From assembly GCA_039881045.1 (NCBI GenBank), contig JAYWVB010000025.1:372001-436000 (forward strand): a stretch of 64,000 bases of DNA, read 5' to 3'. The DNA comes from Chaetomium olivaceum (taxonomy: Eukaryota > Ascomycota > Sordariomycetes > Sordariales > Chaetomiaceae). Of the stretch, positions 1-10,987 are shown piece after piece. Position 1 is the first letter of the stretch, and every line of letters begins with the position of its first letter. Both the position numbers and the translations under genes were made by a program. The notes beneath the pieces are model-generated. The model worked only from the letters and a program-made list of their open reading frames with translations, was not told where the DNA came from and made no database searches.

Positions 1-125
1 CGGAACAGACGCGCACAGCTCACGTCGACAACCGGCTTGCGCGACTCCATGGAGCATCCTCCTTGGTAGCAACTGGAACATCGAGTCGCACGCCAACCCG
101 GCCCGCCCCCCGTGTCCGCTGCGAG

Positions 126-2613
126 ATGGCGCCAACTAGCGCGGCGATCGCTGGCTTGCTGAAGCAGACCGTATACTATCATCTCGACAACCTCGCCCAC
201 CGTAATGCTCTCTTCTTTGCCGAAAGGCTACATGCTCACGATCAGCGCTCCCCCGAGTCCGCATACCTCCTCGCCCTCTCCCACCTCCGCCTCGGCGACT
301 CCCGATCCGCATACGAAGTTAGCAAACCGTCAGGATGTCGAGGGGTCCATCTAGGATGCACCTTCGTCTTTGCGCAGTCCTGTTTGGACCTGGAACGGTA
401 TAAGGATGGTATCACAGCGTTGGAGAAGGCACGACCGTCATGGGCGGCCAAGTGTAGCATAGGGAGGCACACGACTTCAACCAGGGCTCCATACCCCGAT
501 GCGGCCGCGGTGAGCTGCCTCCTCGGCAAGCTGTACCGGGGATATGATGACAAGAAGCGGGCGGTTTCCTGTTTTGAAGATGCGCTAAGAGCCAACCCCT
601 TCATGTGGGATGCCTTTACCATCCTCTGCGATATGGGCGTCAATGTCATGGTGCCGAATATTTTCAAGCTCAACGATGGTTTTGCTCGCAGCTTCGACCA
701 GGATCCAGGTGCGGCTAACATAGACTCCAGCGGAGGGCCTCCGGATCCGTTACAAAGAAAAACAGGAATTCAAGGCGTCAGCCACGACAGCGACCCCTTC
801 GAGGGGCATCGCTCTACCGCTTTCCAGGACGTTTCAAGCAACAATATGCTCTTTGTCGACCCTGGGGAGAATGACTTGGCGTCAAGGCTAACAGCCGCCC
901 AGTCGAGATATGCAGCAGGCAAGCACGGGTCCGAGGGGATGGAAACGCCGACCGGCTCCGCCGCCGCTCCCGAGACGCAGCAACCTCGCATCGGCTTTCC
1001 TTCAGAACCCCCACTAGCTCCGACCCGCCGAACGCGGGTAACACACGCCTCAGAGCCCGCTTTCCTTGACGCCCCACCGAAGATGAGCTACCGTTTAGGC
1101 TCTAGAAAGAGGGACAAGATCCAAGATCAGATGTCGGAACCCCCAGAGCAACCTATGAGAGGAGCCGCTCTTTCTCAGTCCATTACAGAAAGGAAACGCA
1201 CAGCATCAGGACACCCCGTCCAGGCGCGGCCGACGAACGGCGAGGAGCCGAGGAGGAGCGCTAGGCTAAACGTGGCCCCGAGAACAACGTCAAGGACGAA
1301 TATGAATATATCCACGACTGGCGCAACCGTCACCCGCGAGTTGAAGAAGGCTAGGCCCCCAATCTCGAGGATCGGTCGCCCAGGCTCCAGTGGCACCAGC
1401 GTCGGCCGGGTTGTTAGTGGGAACCGGAAACCTCTGGAAGAAAATACTATGGATATTGACGAACCGCCGCGGATTAAGGAGCTGCCTGTTGCGCAAATTC
1501 CACCACCCAAAGTAGCCGAGCCAGAGCCGGTGAAAGCAGACGAAGGGCTGAAATGGATCCTGGACTTCTTGAAAAAGATTGCGTCTGGGTATCGCCTCTC
1601 ATCGCAGTTCCGGTGTCAAGAAGCGCTGGCTGCTTTCTCGTCGCTCCCCCGAAGCCACCAGGACACGCCGTGGGTGTTGGCACGGGTGGCCAAAGCCCAC
1701 TATGAGTTGGCTAATTATGCAGATGCAGAACGGTTCTTCAGGCGCCTACGCACGCTCGCCCCAACGCGGCACGAGGACATGGAGTTCTACTCGACCGTTC
1801 TTTGGCAGCTTAGGAAGGGGACCGAGCTTTCGTTCCTTGCACATGAGCTGACCGACATGGACTGGGAGTCGCCGCAAGCGTGGTGCGTCATGGGAAACGC
1901 CTTCTCTCTGGACTGTGACCACGAACAGGCGCTGCAGTGCTTCAAGCGAGCCATCCATCTTCAACCGAAATTCTCATACGCCTACACGTTGCAGGGCCAC
2001 GAACACGTGGAGAACGAAGAATATGACAAGGCCCTGGTCTCGTATCGACGCGCAGTTGCTGCCGACAAACGCCATTACAACGCCTATTACGGCATCGGAA
2101 AGGTCTACGAGAAGTTGGGTAACTACGACAAGGCCTTGAGCCATTACCACGCCGCGCTGGTGATCCACCCGGCCCATGCCGTCTTGATTTGCTGCTTGGG
2201 CACGGTGTTGCAGAGACAGAAGCAGATTGTGCAAGCTCTGCCCTATTTTATCAAGGCAGTCGAGCTGGCACCTCGGGCGCCCGAGATGCGGAGCAAAAAG
2301 GCCGGGGCATTATTAGCCACCGGGCAACTGGAGGAAGCGAAGAGGGAGCTCATGATTCTGAGGGACGTTGCCCCGAATAACGCACAGGTTCACTTCCTGC
2401 TAGCCAAACTCGCCAAGACAGTCGGGGACAAGAGGACGGCCGTGCGTCACTTTACCATAGCCTTGAGCTTGGATCCAAAGGTACAGTCAACCCAGTCCGG
2501 AGCCATCGGGATGATAACATGCTAACTTTAGTTGCTAGGCGAGCGGGGAGATCAAAAACGAGATCGGGGGACTCGAGGATGATGACTGTTTGGACGACTC
2601 CATGATGCATTAG
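126..2613 (+). CDS. cdc27: Cdc27/APC3, TPR subunit of the anaphase-promoting complex
   Basis: Scaffold TPR subunit of the APC/C, the nuclear ubiquitin ligase that degrades cyclin B and securin; Cdc27 normally docks the IR tails of Cdc20/Cdh1 and Apc10. The 809-residue protein has N-terminal TPRs (about residues 10-180), a disordered Ser/Pro/Arg-rich middle (about 190-470) and a run of C-terminal TPRs (about 480-775). This order is characteristic of Cdc27/BimA/Nuc2. Two exons: 126-2480 and 2539-2613. The 58-base intron has a gtacag donor and a ttgctag acceptor, and it restores the acidic end DDDCLDDSMMH. Without splicing the frame closes at 2525 with an unrelated tail. An in-frame ATG at 63 would add 21 residues, but 126 begins the conserved MAPTSAAIAGLL start and is preferred. 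Identity is firm. Confidence 0.93.
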
Positions 2614-3753
2614 TGCTCATGATCGAACGTGCCATGATTCGGGTGGGCATTCCGCTTGTGCTGGGAGGCGTCGTGCTTTACACCCGGCGCGCTTGGGGGA
2701 GGTCTTCAAGTGCTCCTTTGGGTCGGTCGTTCTTTTTCTTTCGCAGCAAGGGCAGCATTCTATAGCATGCATAGCAAAGGCGTTCCTGGAGAGCATTAAG
2801 CATGCTTTGCTTCGTGCTGTGCCCATCGTGGTGGACTGGGCTGGAGTTTTGTATGAGTACCTAAGCATCGCAATGGCCGACATGTATAGTACGGGAGTTG
2901 GCGGGCGTCATCACGGGAGGGCCAGGTTGGGGGTCTCAATAGGAAGGGACAAAATGGGTAAATACAGGGGCCGGGTCTGAGTTAGCTCTGGACCTGGAAT
3001 ACTTCCGTACATTCCTAGAACACCGCCATCGATGTGAGGGCATGACACCTAAAGTTAAGCGTAACCTTCACCTCCTAGTACTATTACCTAGATATTAATT
3101 TGACCAAACAAGCGCGAGACCCTGAAGTAATGTTGATATTGGAGACCCAGATGGCTAAGGTTGTGTCATCAAGATCGAGAGGGGTTGAGACCAGCCTCAT
3201 CGACCCCCAAATTATAAAAAGGCTGGCATCCCCAGTCTCCATGCTCAGTTTTGGAAAATGCGTTGAGGCTTCAGCCAAGCGCGAAAGAGCTCAAAGCTGA
3301 GACCAAAGCGTCAAATCAGCAAAGGGGGAGGGGCTGATGCTTGGCAGGGGCGCTTGGACCAGGAAATGTGGGGTGAATTCTCCAAATTCGCGGTGCCGCA
3401 GCACAACAAAGTGACCGAAACCCGCCCATTTTGTAGCGCTTTCTTACCCAAAATTTGGAGCTCCAAAACGCGCATTAAAAAGCTGCCATTTTTCAAGGAA
3501 AGAACCAACAAATCCACATCCGAAACAGGACTAGTGCCCACCCGCCCTGAATCAGCTGCGCCCGTCTGATTCCGCCGCCCGCATCCAAGCCTATTTAACT
3601 TATCGTCCTCTCACCCCCCAGCTTTCCCAAAACACTACTCATTTTACCAATTGCGTGCGTTTAGTCAATCGTCAACGGCATCAACTTTTCATCGATTTTA
3701 TCGGCCCAGACCATTCTAATACACATCTCCATCAACCCAATACATCCATCAAC
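2614..3753. other. Intergenic: cdc27 3' end and histone H4 promoter
   Basis: No supportable gene. Only short open frames with no family resemblance. The last 150 bases before H4 are C/T-rich, and a CCAAT box lies at 3647-3651, about 100 bases before the H4 start. Confidence 0.6.
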
Positions 3754-4378
3754 ATGACTGGACGTAAGTTACAATATTTCTATGACGTCGACGTCGTCGT
3801 CGCCGGCAATGCAGGCTGGTGTTGGTTCATCGTCGCGACATGATGATGCTTGGAAGTGGTGGTGGGGCTACACGTGTTTCCCGACGCGTGTTACCCCTTA
3901 CCCACTTCGCATCGTCGCGCGTCGTAGACCTTTTGCCGAAGCCTGCATTGCCTCGACGACGCTTCAAACCTGCAGCTTCTCTCGATAACTAACGCGTCTT
4001 TCTTTAGGCGGCAAGGGCGGCAAGGGTCTCGGCAAGGGCGGCGCCAAGCGTCACCGCAAGATCTTGCGCGACAACATCCAGGGTATCACCAAGCCCGCCA
4101 TCCGCCGTCTGGCGCGTCGTGGTGGTGTCAAGCGTATCTCTGCCAGTATGTCCTCCCCCTCTTTGTAAAAACATGTTACCACCCCAGACCAAGGCACTGA
4201 CACGCATGTCCCAGTGATCTACGAGGAAACCCGTGGTGTTCTCAAGAGCTTCCTCGAGGGTGTCATCCGCGACGCTGTCACCTACACCGAGCACGCCAAG
4301 CGCAAGACCGTCACCTCGCTCGACGTGGTCTACGCCCTCAAGCGCCAGGGCCGCACCCTCTACGGTTTCGGTGGTTAA
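3754..4378 (+). CDS. hH4: Histone H4
   Basis: Core histone H4, 103 residues, packaging nuclear DNA with H3. Three exons: 3754-3763, 4008-4145 and 4215-4378. The introns are 244 and 69 bases. The first exon carries only the codons for M-T-G plus one base, so the intron splits the N-terminal tail codon; the spliced product begins [20 protein letters not shown] and ends in GRTLYGFGG, matching H4 essentially throughout. There is no divergent H3 partner next to it. The upstream neighbour is cdc27 and the downstream one is trs20 on the other strand, so this is a solitary H4 locus. Lysines 5, 8, 12, 16 and 20 are all present. Identity is certain. Confidence 0.97.
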
Positions 4379-4804
4379 GCGACCGACCTACTCGTCTCGA
4401 GTCGGCGTCAGGGAAGGAAGGGGGCTGCTACAACCACCACCGGGAGAAGCCATGCCCGCTGGTACGAGTCGCGAACTCGCTCGGATGGCATGTCGCGCGC
4501 GGCATGGCGAGGTTTATATTATCCCCCCGACCAACGGACGGGTCGTGAGGCCCGGTGATTATGGCATGATCGGATACATTTTTGCGCGCTTGATTTGCGT
4601 TTTGGCGTTGGGATGGGGTTTTAGGCACAACTATGACACGGCCGATGGGAATGGCCAAGGCGTCTTTGGAGGGTGGTTACCCATGAGAATACATTGATTT
4701 GATCAACCTTTTGCTCTTTACCTCTTGTGATGTGACTGAATCAGGTGCCTGAGTGTGCTCGTGGATATGAACATTATAATTTGAGTCTTTCCCTGCGATT
4801 ACGT
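4379..4804. other. Convergent intergenic gap, H4/trs20
   Basis: 3' flanks of two converging genes. No gene, repeat or structured RNA seen. Confidence 0.55.
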
Positions 4805-5464
4805 CTACAAATATTTCCTCCCAGCCGCTGCCACTCTCTGCCGAAACACCGGACTCCTGATCTCCATGTTGACCTTGTAAAACGGGCTCATGATGGCCTT
4901 GACGTAGTTCTCGTACACCTCGCTGAAGAAATTCTTGATGGCCTCCTCCGTCTGCGGGCTCGTCGGGTTGGCGCCCACCGACGTCGAGTTGCGCGTCGTG
5001 CCGGCCGTCCCGCTCGCTGTTGCCGAGGGCTGGTGTAGCAGCAGGAACTTGGCGTTGCCGCCGGTCATGAAGCAGGATATGTAGTTGGTGAAGAACTTGT
5101 CGATTACTTTTAGGTATCTGTGAGTCGAAAGAAGGCTGTGGTTAGCGCTGGGTGGCGTGGTGGAAGGTAGGGGGAAGAAGGGGGGGGGAGAATGGGGGTG
5201 GAAGAGGAAGGTGGAAGGGGAGCGTAGAAGGTGGAAGAGGAGGGGGGATGGTGTTGAAGGGGGCGTTAAGAGGACGCACAGCTGCCCGTTCATCCACTGC
5301 ACTTCCTCGACGATGTCCAGACTGCTGTGCAGCACGAATTGGTTCAGGTGGTGCGCCTGCTCGGTGAAACGCGACTGGCCGTCGCCGCCCTGCTTGCTAG
5401 TGCCGAACTCGTACTCGAAGAGCGGGTTGTCCTGCGTGCCGATTATGGCGAAGTAGTAGCTCAT
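4805..5464 (-). CDS. trs20: TRAPP complex subunit Trs20 (sedlin family)
   Basis: Longin-fold adaptor subunit of the TRAPP vesicle-tethering complexes at the ER-Golgi interface. Exons on the minus strand are 5464-5281 plus 5280 (donor gtgcgt at 5279) and 5117-4805, giving 165 residues. The start MSYYFAIIGTQDNPLFEYEF and the segment YLKVIDKFFTNYISCFMTGG are typical of sedlin. The C-terminal half has a short Ser/Thr/Gly insert followed by the conserved helix FFSEVYENYVKAIMSPFY. The intron (5279-5118) is 162 bases, a multiple of three, and free of stop codons, so an unspliced message would still be open and would gain 54 residues. Splicing is preferred because the retained stretch is low-complexity Pro/Ser/Phe, which the family lacks. 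The gene diverges from mrpl31. Confidence 0.88.
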   Translation of the reverse strand: MSYYFAIIGTQDNPLFEYEFGTSKQGGDGQSRFTEQAHHLNQFVLHSSLDIVEEVQWMNGQLCVLLTPPSTPSPLLFHLLRSPSTFLFHPHSPPPFFPLPSTTPPSANHSLLSTHRYLKVIDKFFTNYISCFMTGGNAKFLLLHQPSATASGTAGTTRNSTSVGANPTSPQTEEAIKNFFSEVYENYVKAIMSPFYKVNMEIRSPVFRQRVAAAGRKYL

Positions 5465-5977
5465 TGTGTCGGTTCTGCGCGGGCGGGCCGGTCGTCTTAG
5501 GTTGGTTGGCCGGAGTGGTCGTTCGTCCCGTCGGCGGTGGATGCTGGGTGCTGGCGTCGGCGGCTCTTCAGTCGTCGGTCGGGGGTAGTTGCTGTCTGGT
5601 TATCGGTCGATCATTTGCTGTGTGAGATGGATGGCTACATGGATATCGTGTGTCGTTGCGATTGTGGGTGGTGCTCCTCGGGGGCTGTCGTCATTGTTGG
5701 TTCGGCCGATGGTTCGTCAATCAGACAACACCAGGGCAGCTCCCGGGCAGGCTGGCGGTTGAAGCTGGGTTGCGCTAACGCTGCAGGGCGAATGTCCCAG
5801 CTGGTGGGTCGCGGGGTGTCAGCTCCACTCCTTCGGCCCTGAGCCGTGATTGGGCTTGGCACGGGCAGTGATGGGGAGCCGCGATTTTTTGGACCGCCCG
5901 TAGAACAAGTCCCCGGCCTCCGAGAACATTCAATCCACCTCGGCCGAACCGTGTTGCAAGCTCCCGCCGCAACAGAC
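5465..5977. other. Divergent promoter region, trs20/mrpl31
   Basis: Shared upstream region of two outward-reading genes. No gene seen. Open frames here are short and lack conserved motifs. Confidence 0.5.
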
Positions 5978-6433
5978 ATGTTTGGACCGTTCAGAATCAC
6001 AAATTCCCTAAGCGGGGGTCTTCTATGGTCAGCCCAACTTGCAGCAGTGCCCTTCATCCACTCCCGATTATCGCTGACACACGAGCAGGAAGATCCCATG
6101 GCGCCTCTCCCCGACCCAGAAAGCCCGCCAACGGAAGCGGTTACGGGCCGTCGACCAGGTTATTGAGACGGTGACCAACGCACTGGCAAAGAGGGGCGAG
6201 ACGCTCAAGTCGCTAGAGCGGTGGAAGGCCGAGATGCCGACCGAGGCTGAGATGCTGCCGCGCGATAAATACACAATGTTCGACCGGAAGGCGAAAAGGT
6301 ATCGCAAGGGCATTCACAGTAGGTTGTTTTCCTGAGCGAAGGCCCTCTCTGTGCGACCCGTGACTGACGTTTGTTTTTAGAGCTCCCCAAGTGGACCCGT
6401 GTTTCGCAGAGAATCAACCCGCCAGGTTTCTAG
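5978..6433 (+). CDS. mrpl31: Mitochondrial large-subunit ribosomal protein L31 (mL60)
   Basis: Fungal-specific protein of the mitochondrial 54S ribosomal subunit. Three exons: 5978-6027, 6089-6318 and 6381-6433. Introns are 61 and 62 bases with standard signals. The 110-residue product starts MFGPFRITNSLSGGLLWKIP, is rich in Arg and Lys throughout (motif QKARQRKRLRAVDQVIETV), and ends LPKWTRVSQRINPPGF, as in the Mrpl31/MRP-L31 family. Length agrees with the family. No single reading frame covers it, so splicing is required. Neighbour cbc2 converges on it. Identity is firm on start, core and end. Confidence 0.88.
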
Positions 6434-6678
6434 ACAATGGAGGGACGATTTTGGCGTGTATTATATCAAGGGCAATAAACGGCGTTTTGACGGCACTTTG
6501 GGACCATATGAAACCTTTTAAAATACGCGAGTTCGGCCAATGGCGGATGCTGGCTATGCTTATTTACCTGGGAACATAAAAACAAGACTGCCCGAGAACG
6601 CCATATGAATTTCCAGGGGTATTCCCATCATTCCCACTACAATCTTCAAGTATCCCGCCACCCTGCTGGCGGCTGGGC

Positions 6679-7404
6679 CTATTTTAGCCGTCCATAAGGA
6701 TCATCATCGTAGTCCCTCGTCTCACGGTCTCTCGACCGCGGTGGTTGAATTGCCCGCCCAAGGCCGCCACGGCCCTCATCAAAGTCCTCCCGATACTCAT
6801 CACGCACCTGTCCCCCCGACTTTCCGCGGCCGTACTGTCGGCCCTCAGTGAAGCCCGGGTCCAGGTCTGTCCGGATGATGCGCTCGTCCAGCTTCGTCCC
6901 GCCAATGTACTTCATGCAGTCGAGCGCGTCTTGGTGGGTGTAGTACTCGACAAAGCAGAAGCCGCAGGGTGTCTTGTTGAACCGGTCGAGGCCCATTACC
7001 AGGCGTTTGATCTCGCCGCATTTAGAAAAAAGCTCGTAGACTTGCTCTTCGGTGGTGTAGAATGACCTAGGGAGGAGCGAAGGCTCGGTCAGCGCTGCTA
7101 CCTCTCGATCCTCGAAGTACCCCAATGGGCTGGAATGCTGCAGCTTACAGGTTGCCGACATAAAGAGTGGTCGCATCCTTCAGCGGGTCCTCCTCGGGCT
7201 GGTCGTTCTGCATGTTCGTATCGTCGTCCCCATCGCGCTGCTCCTTGTCGAATCTCCTACGTTTGTTCTGAGATGCCGATGAGCGTGTATGTTAGACATT
7301 TGGCTGTAGCTTTCCGTGGCAATACGATATCGAATACTCACTCTGCTATTAAAATATGCGCTCGGCTGGTCGAGCCGCTCGACTGTCGCGCGTGGTCCTC
7401 GCAT
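6679..7404 (-). CDS. cbc2: Nuclear cap-binding complex small subunit Cbc2/CBP20
   Basis: Binds the m7G cap of RNA polymerase II transcripts together with Cbc1/CBP80 in the nucleus. Minus-strand exons: 7404-7342, 7267-7149 and 7066-6679, 189 residues. The N-terminal segment has the DQPSAYFN motif used in cap binding (Tyr). One RRM follows, with RNP2 TLYVGNLSFY and RNP1 CGFCFVEYY. Next come the conserved GTKLDERIIRTDLDPGFTEG segment and a Gly/Arg-rich tail that closes over the cap. Introns are 74 and 82 bases; the second splits the codon of the RNP2 leucine. The ATG at 7404 is the only in-frame start before the family block. Confidence 0.93.
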
Positions 7405-8585
7405 TGTTGTGGTGGGTGAATTGGTAGGGATAGAAAGTGGATGGATCTTGTAGCTTCGCTGTTCTGACTTGGAATTCGCGATGCGAGGCTGCCGCGCCGT
7501 TGCTGGGTATCACAGGAAAGCTCCGTCCTGGGTGCTAATTCTGGCTAGCCTTGACCCGCTGTTTTCGCCACCCTCAACCGCCCTCCAGAGGTACCCTGAG
7601 CTCGGGTCACCAAGTACCTGGCAAGTCTCTGCACATCTTCAGGAACTTCAAAAAGCGGCATCCCAATTTACAGTTACACACCATCGTCTTAGAGCCAGAA
7701 TCCCGGAGTACAGTGCTTGACAGATTTAAATTTGGGATGCTATGTCATTGCGCTTAGCTTTAAAAAATCCCAAGAAAAAAGGTACAGTTCTGCTTCGATT
7801 TCTAAGTGACTCCCCAAGAAAATGTATTCACGCTGCAACATTGCCCCTTAGTATTTTGCCTTCTTTTATTATTGGACATTTTGTATTTTTCCCTTCACTT
7901 GTACACGAGATCCCCGGCTCCAGCACACCCAGAGGCACACCCAGATACACACTGGAGGACAAGCAAATACAATCTAAAAAATCATGACTTCTCAAATCAG
8001 GTCAGGAGAGACTCCGCCTGATTTCCACAGCAGAACATGGGCCCATATCAAAGGAATGGTTCGATCGGACTGCGACTTCTGCCGCGTTGGCAAGTCGAGC
8101 ACAGGCATCTCAGGGGCGCTCAGCTAAGTTAATACACACCGGACAATGCGAACCCCCCAATCCCCGGTACTAGGCATCATTGGATCCGGGTTTTGGACGT
8201 GAGAGTGTGCCCTCGCAAAATACGGTTGCTGGACCCGTGTGAGCGTGGACCACGTTCCCCGGACATCACCTCAGAGGTTGGGGAGAACTCTTTTCCCCAA
8301 CCAAGGCGAATGGCATCTGATCCATGATCGTGACGATCTAGTGTATCTGCTATGTAGCCCGCTTGGCGCCGCAACCTGGTGGGTTTGTTGGTGTTTACGG
8401 GTGCTCCACTCCCGACTTTGAAGCTATCACCGACCCGGACATTGTTTGGCGACGTCGTTGATAATCTGCTGTACGGGGCCCCGATCTAAATCTCCCTTTT
8501 TCGATACAGTCCTGGGGATGATTGGTCGCTGAGACATAGCAAATTAATAGAAAATGATCTCCCTAAGTGTCAGGCTAGACACCTA
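7405..8585. other. Intergenic, upstream of cbc2 and downstream of the HET gene
   Basis: No gene could be supported on either strand. AT-richer patches near 7680-7880 and at 8540-8560. No repeats of note. Confidence 0.5.
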
Positions 8586-10451
8586 TCAACACAAGGTAAA
8601 CCGCTCTAGGACCAGTTGACCTTGCTGCCACTGTTCGATAGCCGCACCGTTCATCATCCCATAGGCGAAACATGCCCCAACGAGACGATACATATTATCC
8701 GTGTCCGTCCCCCTCAATATATACGGAAAACTACCCCCAAAAAGCACGCAGACTATATCCCCTTCTTTCATTGCCCGAGGTCCAAAGCCGTGGATCCCGT
8801 TCGACATTGAGAATCTCCGGCCGCCAGGCGCAAGATGCGTGGATGAAAGTCGCGTGGCGGGCGAACGACCGCAATACTTGAGTGAAATGGGTCCTGGCTG
8901 GCTATCCTGCGCGCCGTCGACAATGTTTGATACAGAAGAGACGGTGGAAAGACGCACCCCTTCCACGGTCAAGTGGTCGCCCTGTTGATTGGACTCCTTC
9001 CAAGTGTGCGTCATGTTGGCTGATGCCCTGTACTGGAACGGGGACTGGGCAACGAGGATACCTGCTCCTCTGGTCGGCTGATCCCATCGAGGTACCCATG
9101 ATGGGAAGCTCGAGGCAGTGTCAATGTCACTTCCGTGACAGACGTAGCACAGAATGTCGAGGCTACCAGAGCGTTCAATGACCCGGGCCGCGACAGTCTT
9201 GTACAGCGTCTGCGTTGTCAGGCTGTAGTCTGCCGTCAGGGATAGGGCACGCCCCACGGTATCTGTGAGTTGGTATCCCCGCAAAAGAACCTTTTGGAGT
9301 CTGAAGAGGAAATATGTGAAGCGCTGATAAAAGTCCCGGGCAATAGCTTTCATCAGCTGGAGGAATTGGAAGAAGTATGCTGTACAGCCCCATGAGAATA
9401 GCATCTGCCAGAACGATAACTCGCGAGGAGTTCTTTCCAAGGTAGCTGAGAGGAGACACATGAGAGAGAGTAGTTGGGCGGCGAGTTTGACGTAGTTCTG
9501 GGGGCCGAGAGAGGGGAATCTCGTGTAAATGCGCCGTCTCCGAATTGGCGTGTGAAGCATGGCGTAGACCTTATCCCGGGGATCTGAGGCTTCGAAATCC
9601 CTCGCGGATTGAAGCAGCGCTGGAATTGGATCGGTATGTAAGAAAGCCAAATGATTGCTCATAAAAAGAACATTGCAAACCCCATTCGTCCTCATGAACT
9701 GAAGTACTGGAGATCCATATGCCGCACTGCGGAAGAGCCGCCGAGCCAGATAGACCACACACTTCCATGGAATGACTTGGTCGCCGACCAACACACGGCA
9801 CCTTTGGCTCTCGGCGACTTCTTGAATGACCCATATGCGGTTAAACCATGGGTTGTCGAAAAAGGCAGCGAGGATTGATGGTAACTGAGGTGGGACAACA
9901 ACATCAACACTGGCAGGCCTCCGCTCCGCACACCTTGAAATATCGACGATCGACTTTGGATGTTGGAACATTGGTGAGTCGGGTTTCCGCAGAAATTTGG
10001 CAAGGAATCCTTGATGTTCCGTCGATATGGTCTCGTCTAAGTTGAGGCACACGGTCACCACCTTTGCTCGGGAGAAGATCCTCCTCATGAGAGCGACCTG
10101 TTGCTTGCGTTCTCTCAGGTCGGACTGGTTTATGCACATGGCATCTGCCCACACGAATATCTCGCTCCTCTGACTCCGGACGCGCCGCAATTCGCGATCC
10201 AGGCTTTTCGTGATGCGGAGAATCTTGCCGTTGCACCGGATGTCCTGCGATGGGGGTTGCGGACCCCAGACGTATGAGAGCGCTTGAAACCTCGGAACGG
10301 CGGAAGCTTCTTCGAAGAGACAAAGTTTGTGAACATGAAGTTCGCACTGAAGCGCATCGTTGATCTTGCCGGGATAGAGTTTTAGGAGTCGAAAATAAGC
10401 ATCTCCAGGAAGTATCTCATATTTGTACACTGTTTCCGAAGACGCCGCCAT
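8586..10451 (-). CDS. HET-domain protein (heterokaryon incompatibility family)
   Basis: Single-exon gene, 621 residues from the ATG at 10451. The open frame extends to 10733, but the sequence before 10451 does not resemble the family. HET hallmarks are present in order: FQALSYVWGP (about residue 55), VWADAMCINQSDLRERKQQV, then NPWFNRIWVIQEVAES. The C-terminal part has the usual closing block EGDIVCVLFGGSFPYILR and YRLVGACFAYGMMNG. HET proteins are often triggers of programmed cell death after fusion of unlike hyphae; the domain has TIR-like features. No NACHT, WD or patatin partner domain is attached, so this is the short HET-only architecture, and its partner or allele system cannot be told from sequence. 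No frame damage was seen. Confidence 0.87.
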   Translation of the reverse strand: MAASSETVYKYEILPGDAYFRLLKLYPGKINDALQCELHVHKLCLFEEASAVPRFQALSYVWGPQPPSQDIRCNGKILRITKSLDRELRRVRSQRSEIFVWADAMCINQSDLRERKQQVALMRRIFSRAKVVTVCLNLDETISTEHQGFLAKFLRKPDSPMFQHPKSIVDISRCAERRPASVDVVVPPQLPSILAAFFDNPWFNRIWVIQEVAESQRCRVLVGDQVIPWKCVVYLARRLFRSAAYGSPVLQFMRTNGVCNVLFMSNHLAFLHTDPIPALLQSARDFEASDPRDKVYAMLHTPIRRRRIYTRFPSLGPQNYVKLAAQLLSLMCLLSATLERTPRELSFWQMLFSWGCTAYFFQFLQLMKAIARDFYQRFTYFLFRLQKVLLRGYQLTDTVGRALSLTADYSLTTQTLYKTVAARVIERSGSLDILCYVCHGSDIDTASSFPSWVPRWDQPTRGAGILVAQSPFQYRASANMTHTWKESNQQGDHLTVEGVRLSTVSSVSNIVDGAQDSQPGPISLKYCGRSPATRLSSTHLAPGGRRFSMSNGIHGFGPRAMKEGDIVCVLFGGSFPYILRGTDTDNMYRLVGACFAYGMMNGAAIEQWQQGQLVLERFTLC

Positions 10452-10987
10452 TGCTGTGTCTCTTGTTTCTGAAATATCTTCCAAAGGATATTTATTGGTG
10501 GTGGTGTTGGTCAGCGCCGGTTTGAGTGATGAGAGAGACGCGTTGGGTATCAAAACTAAAACGTTCCGTTCCTTTCTCCCACTACAATCCAGAAAATCGC
10601 ATGCAAGCAACACATTGTCGTCTGGCGGCCTCTGAAGGCTTGGGTCAGCTGTATGGGGGGTTAAGGGCTGTGTACATGTACAGTCCTTGTACACAGGTTG
10701 CCAATCAAAGTGGGGCTTAGCTTGGTGGGTCACTTCAGTGCCTGCCGAGAAAAAGCTGTTGCTCCGGGGCCAAGAGAACGCGCTAACCTACCTGGAGCAC
10801 CTCAAAGCCCAGCTTCTCGACCGGGAGTCGCTTCCCAACCTCCGGCAAACGTGCACTTGACAGAGACAACCACAAGGCAAACGGCCAATTTCTGTCGGGA
10901 ATTGCCATTCGCCGCTTGTTGAACTTGGTCTATACTAATTTTGCTCATACAATAACCAAATCTTGGCAGCATCGACACGATTACCAG
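10452..10987. other. Divergent promoter region, HET gene/nup82
   Basis: Upstream region of two outward-reading genes. No further gene seen. Confidence 0.5.
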
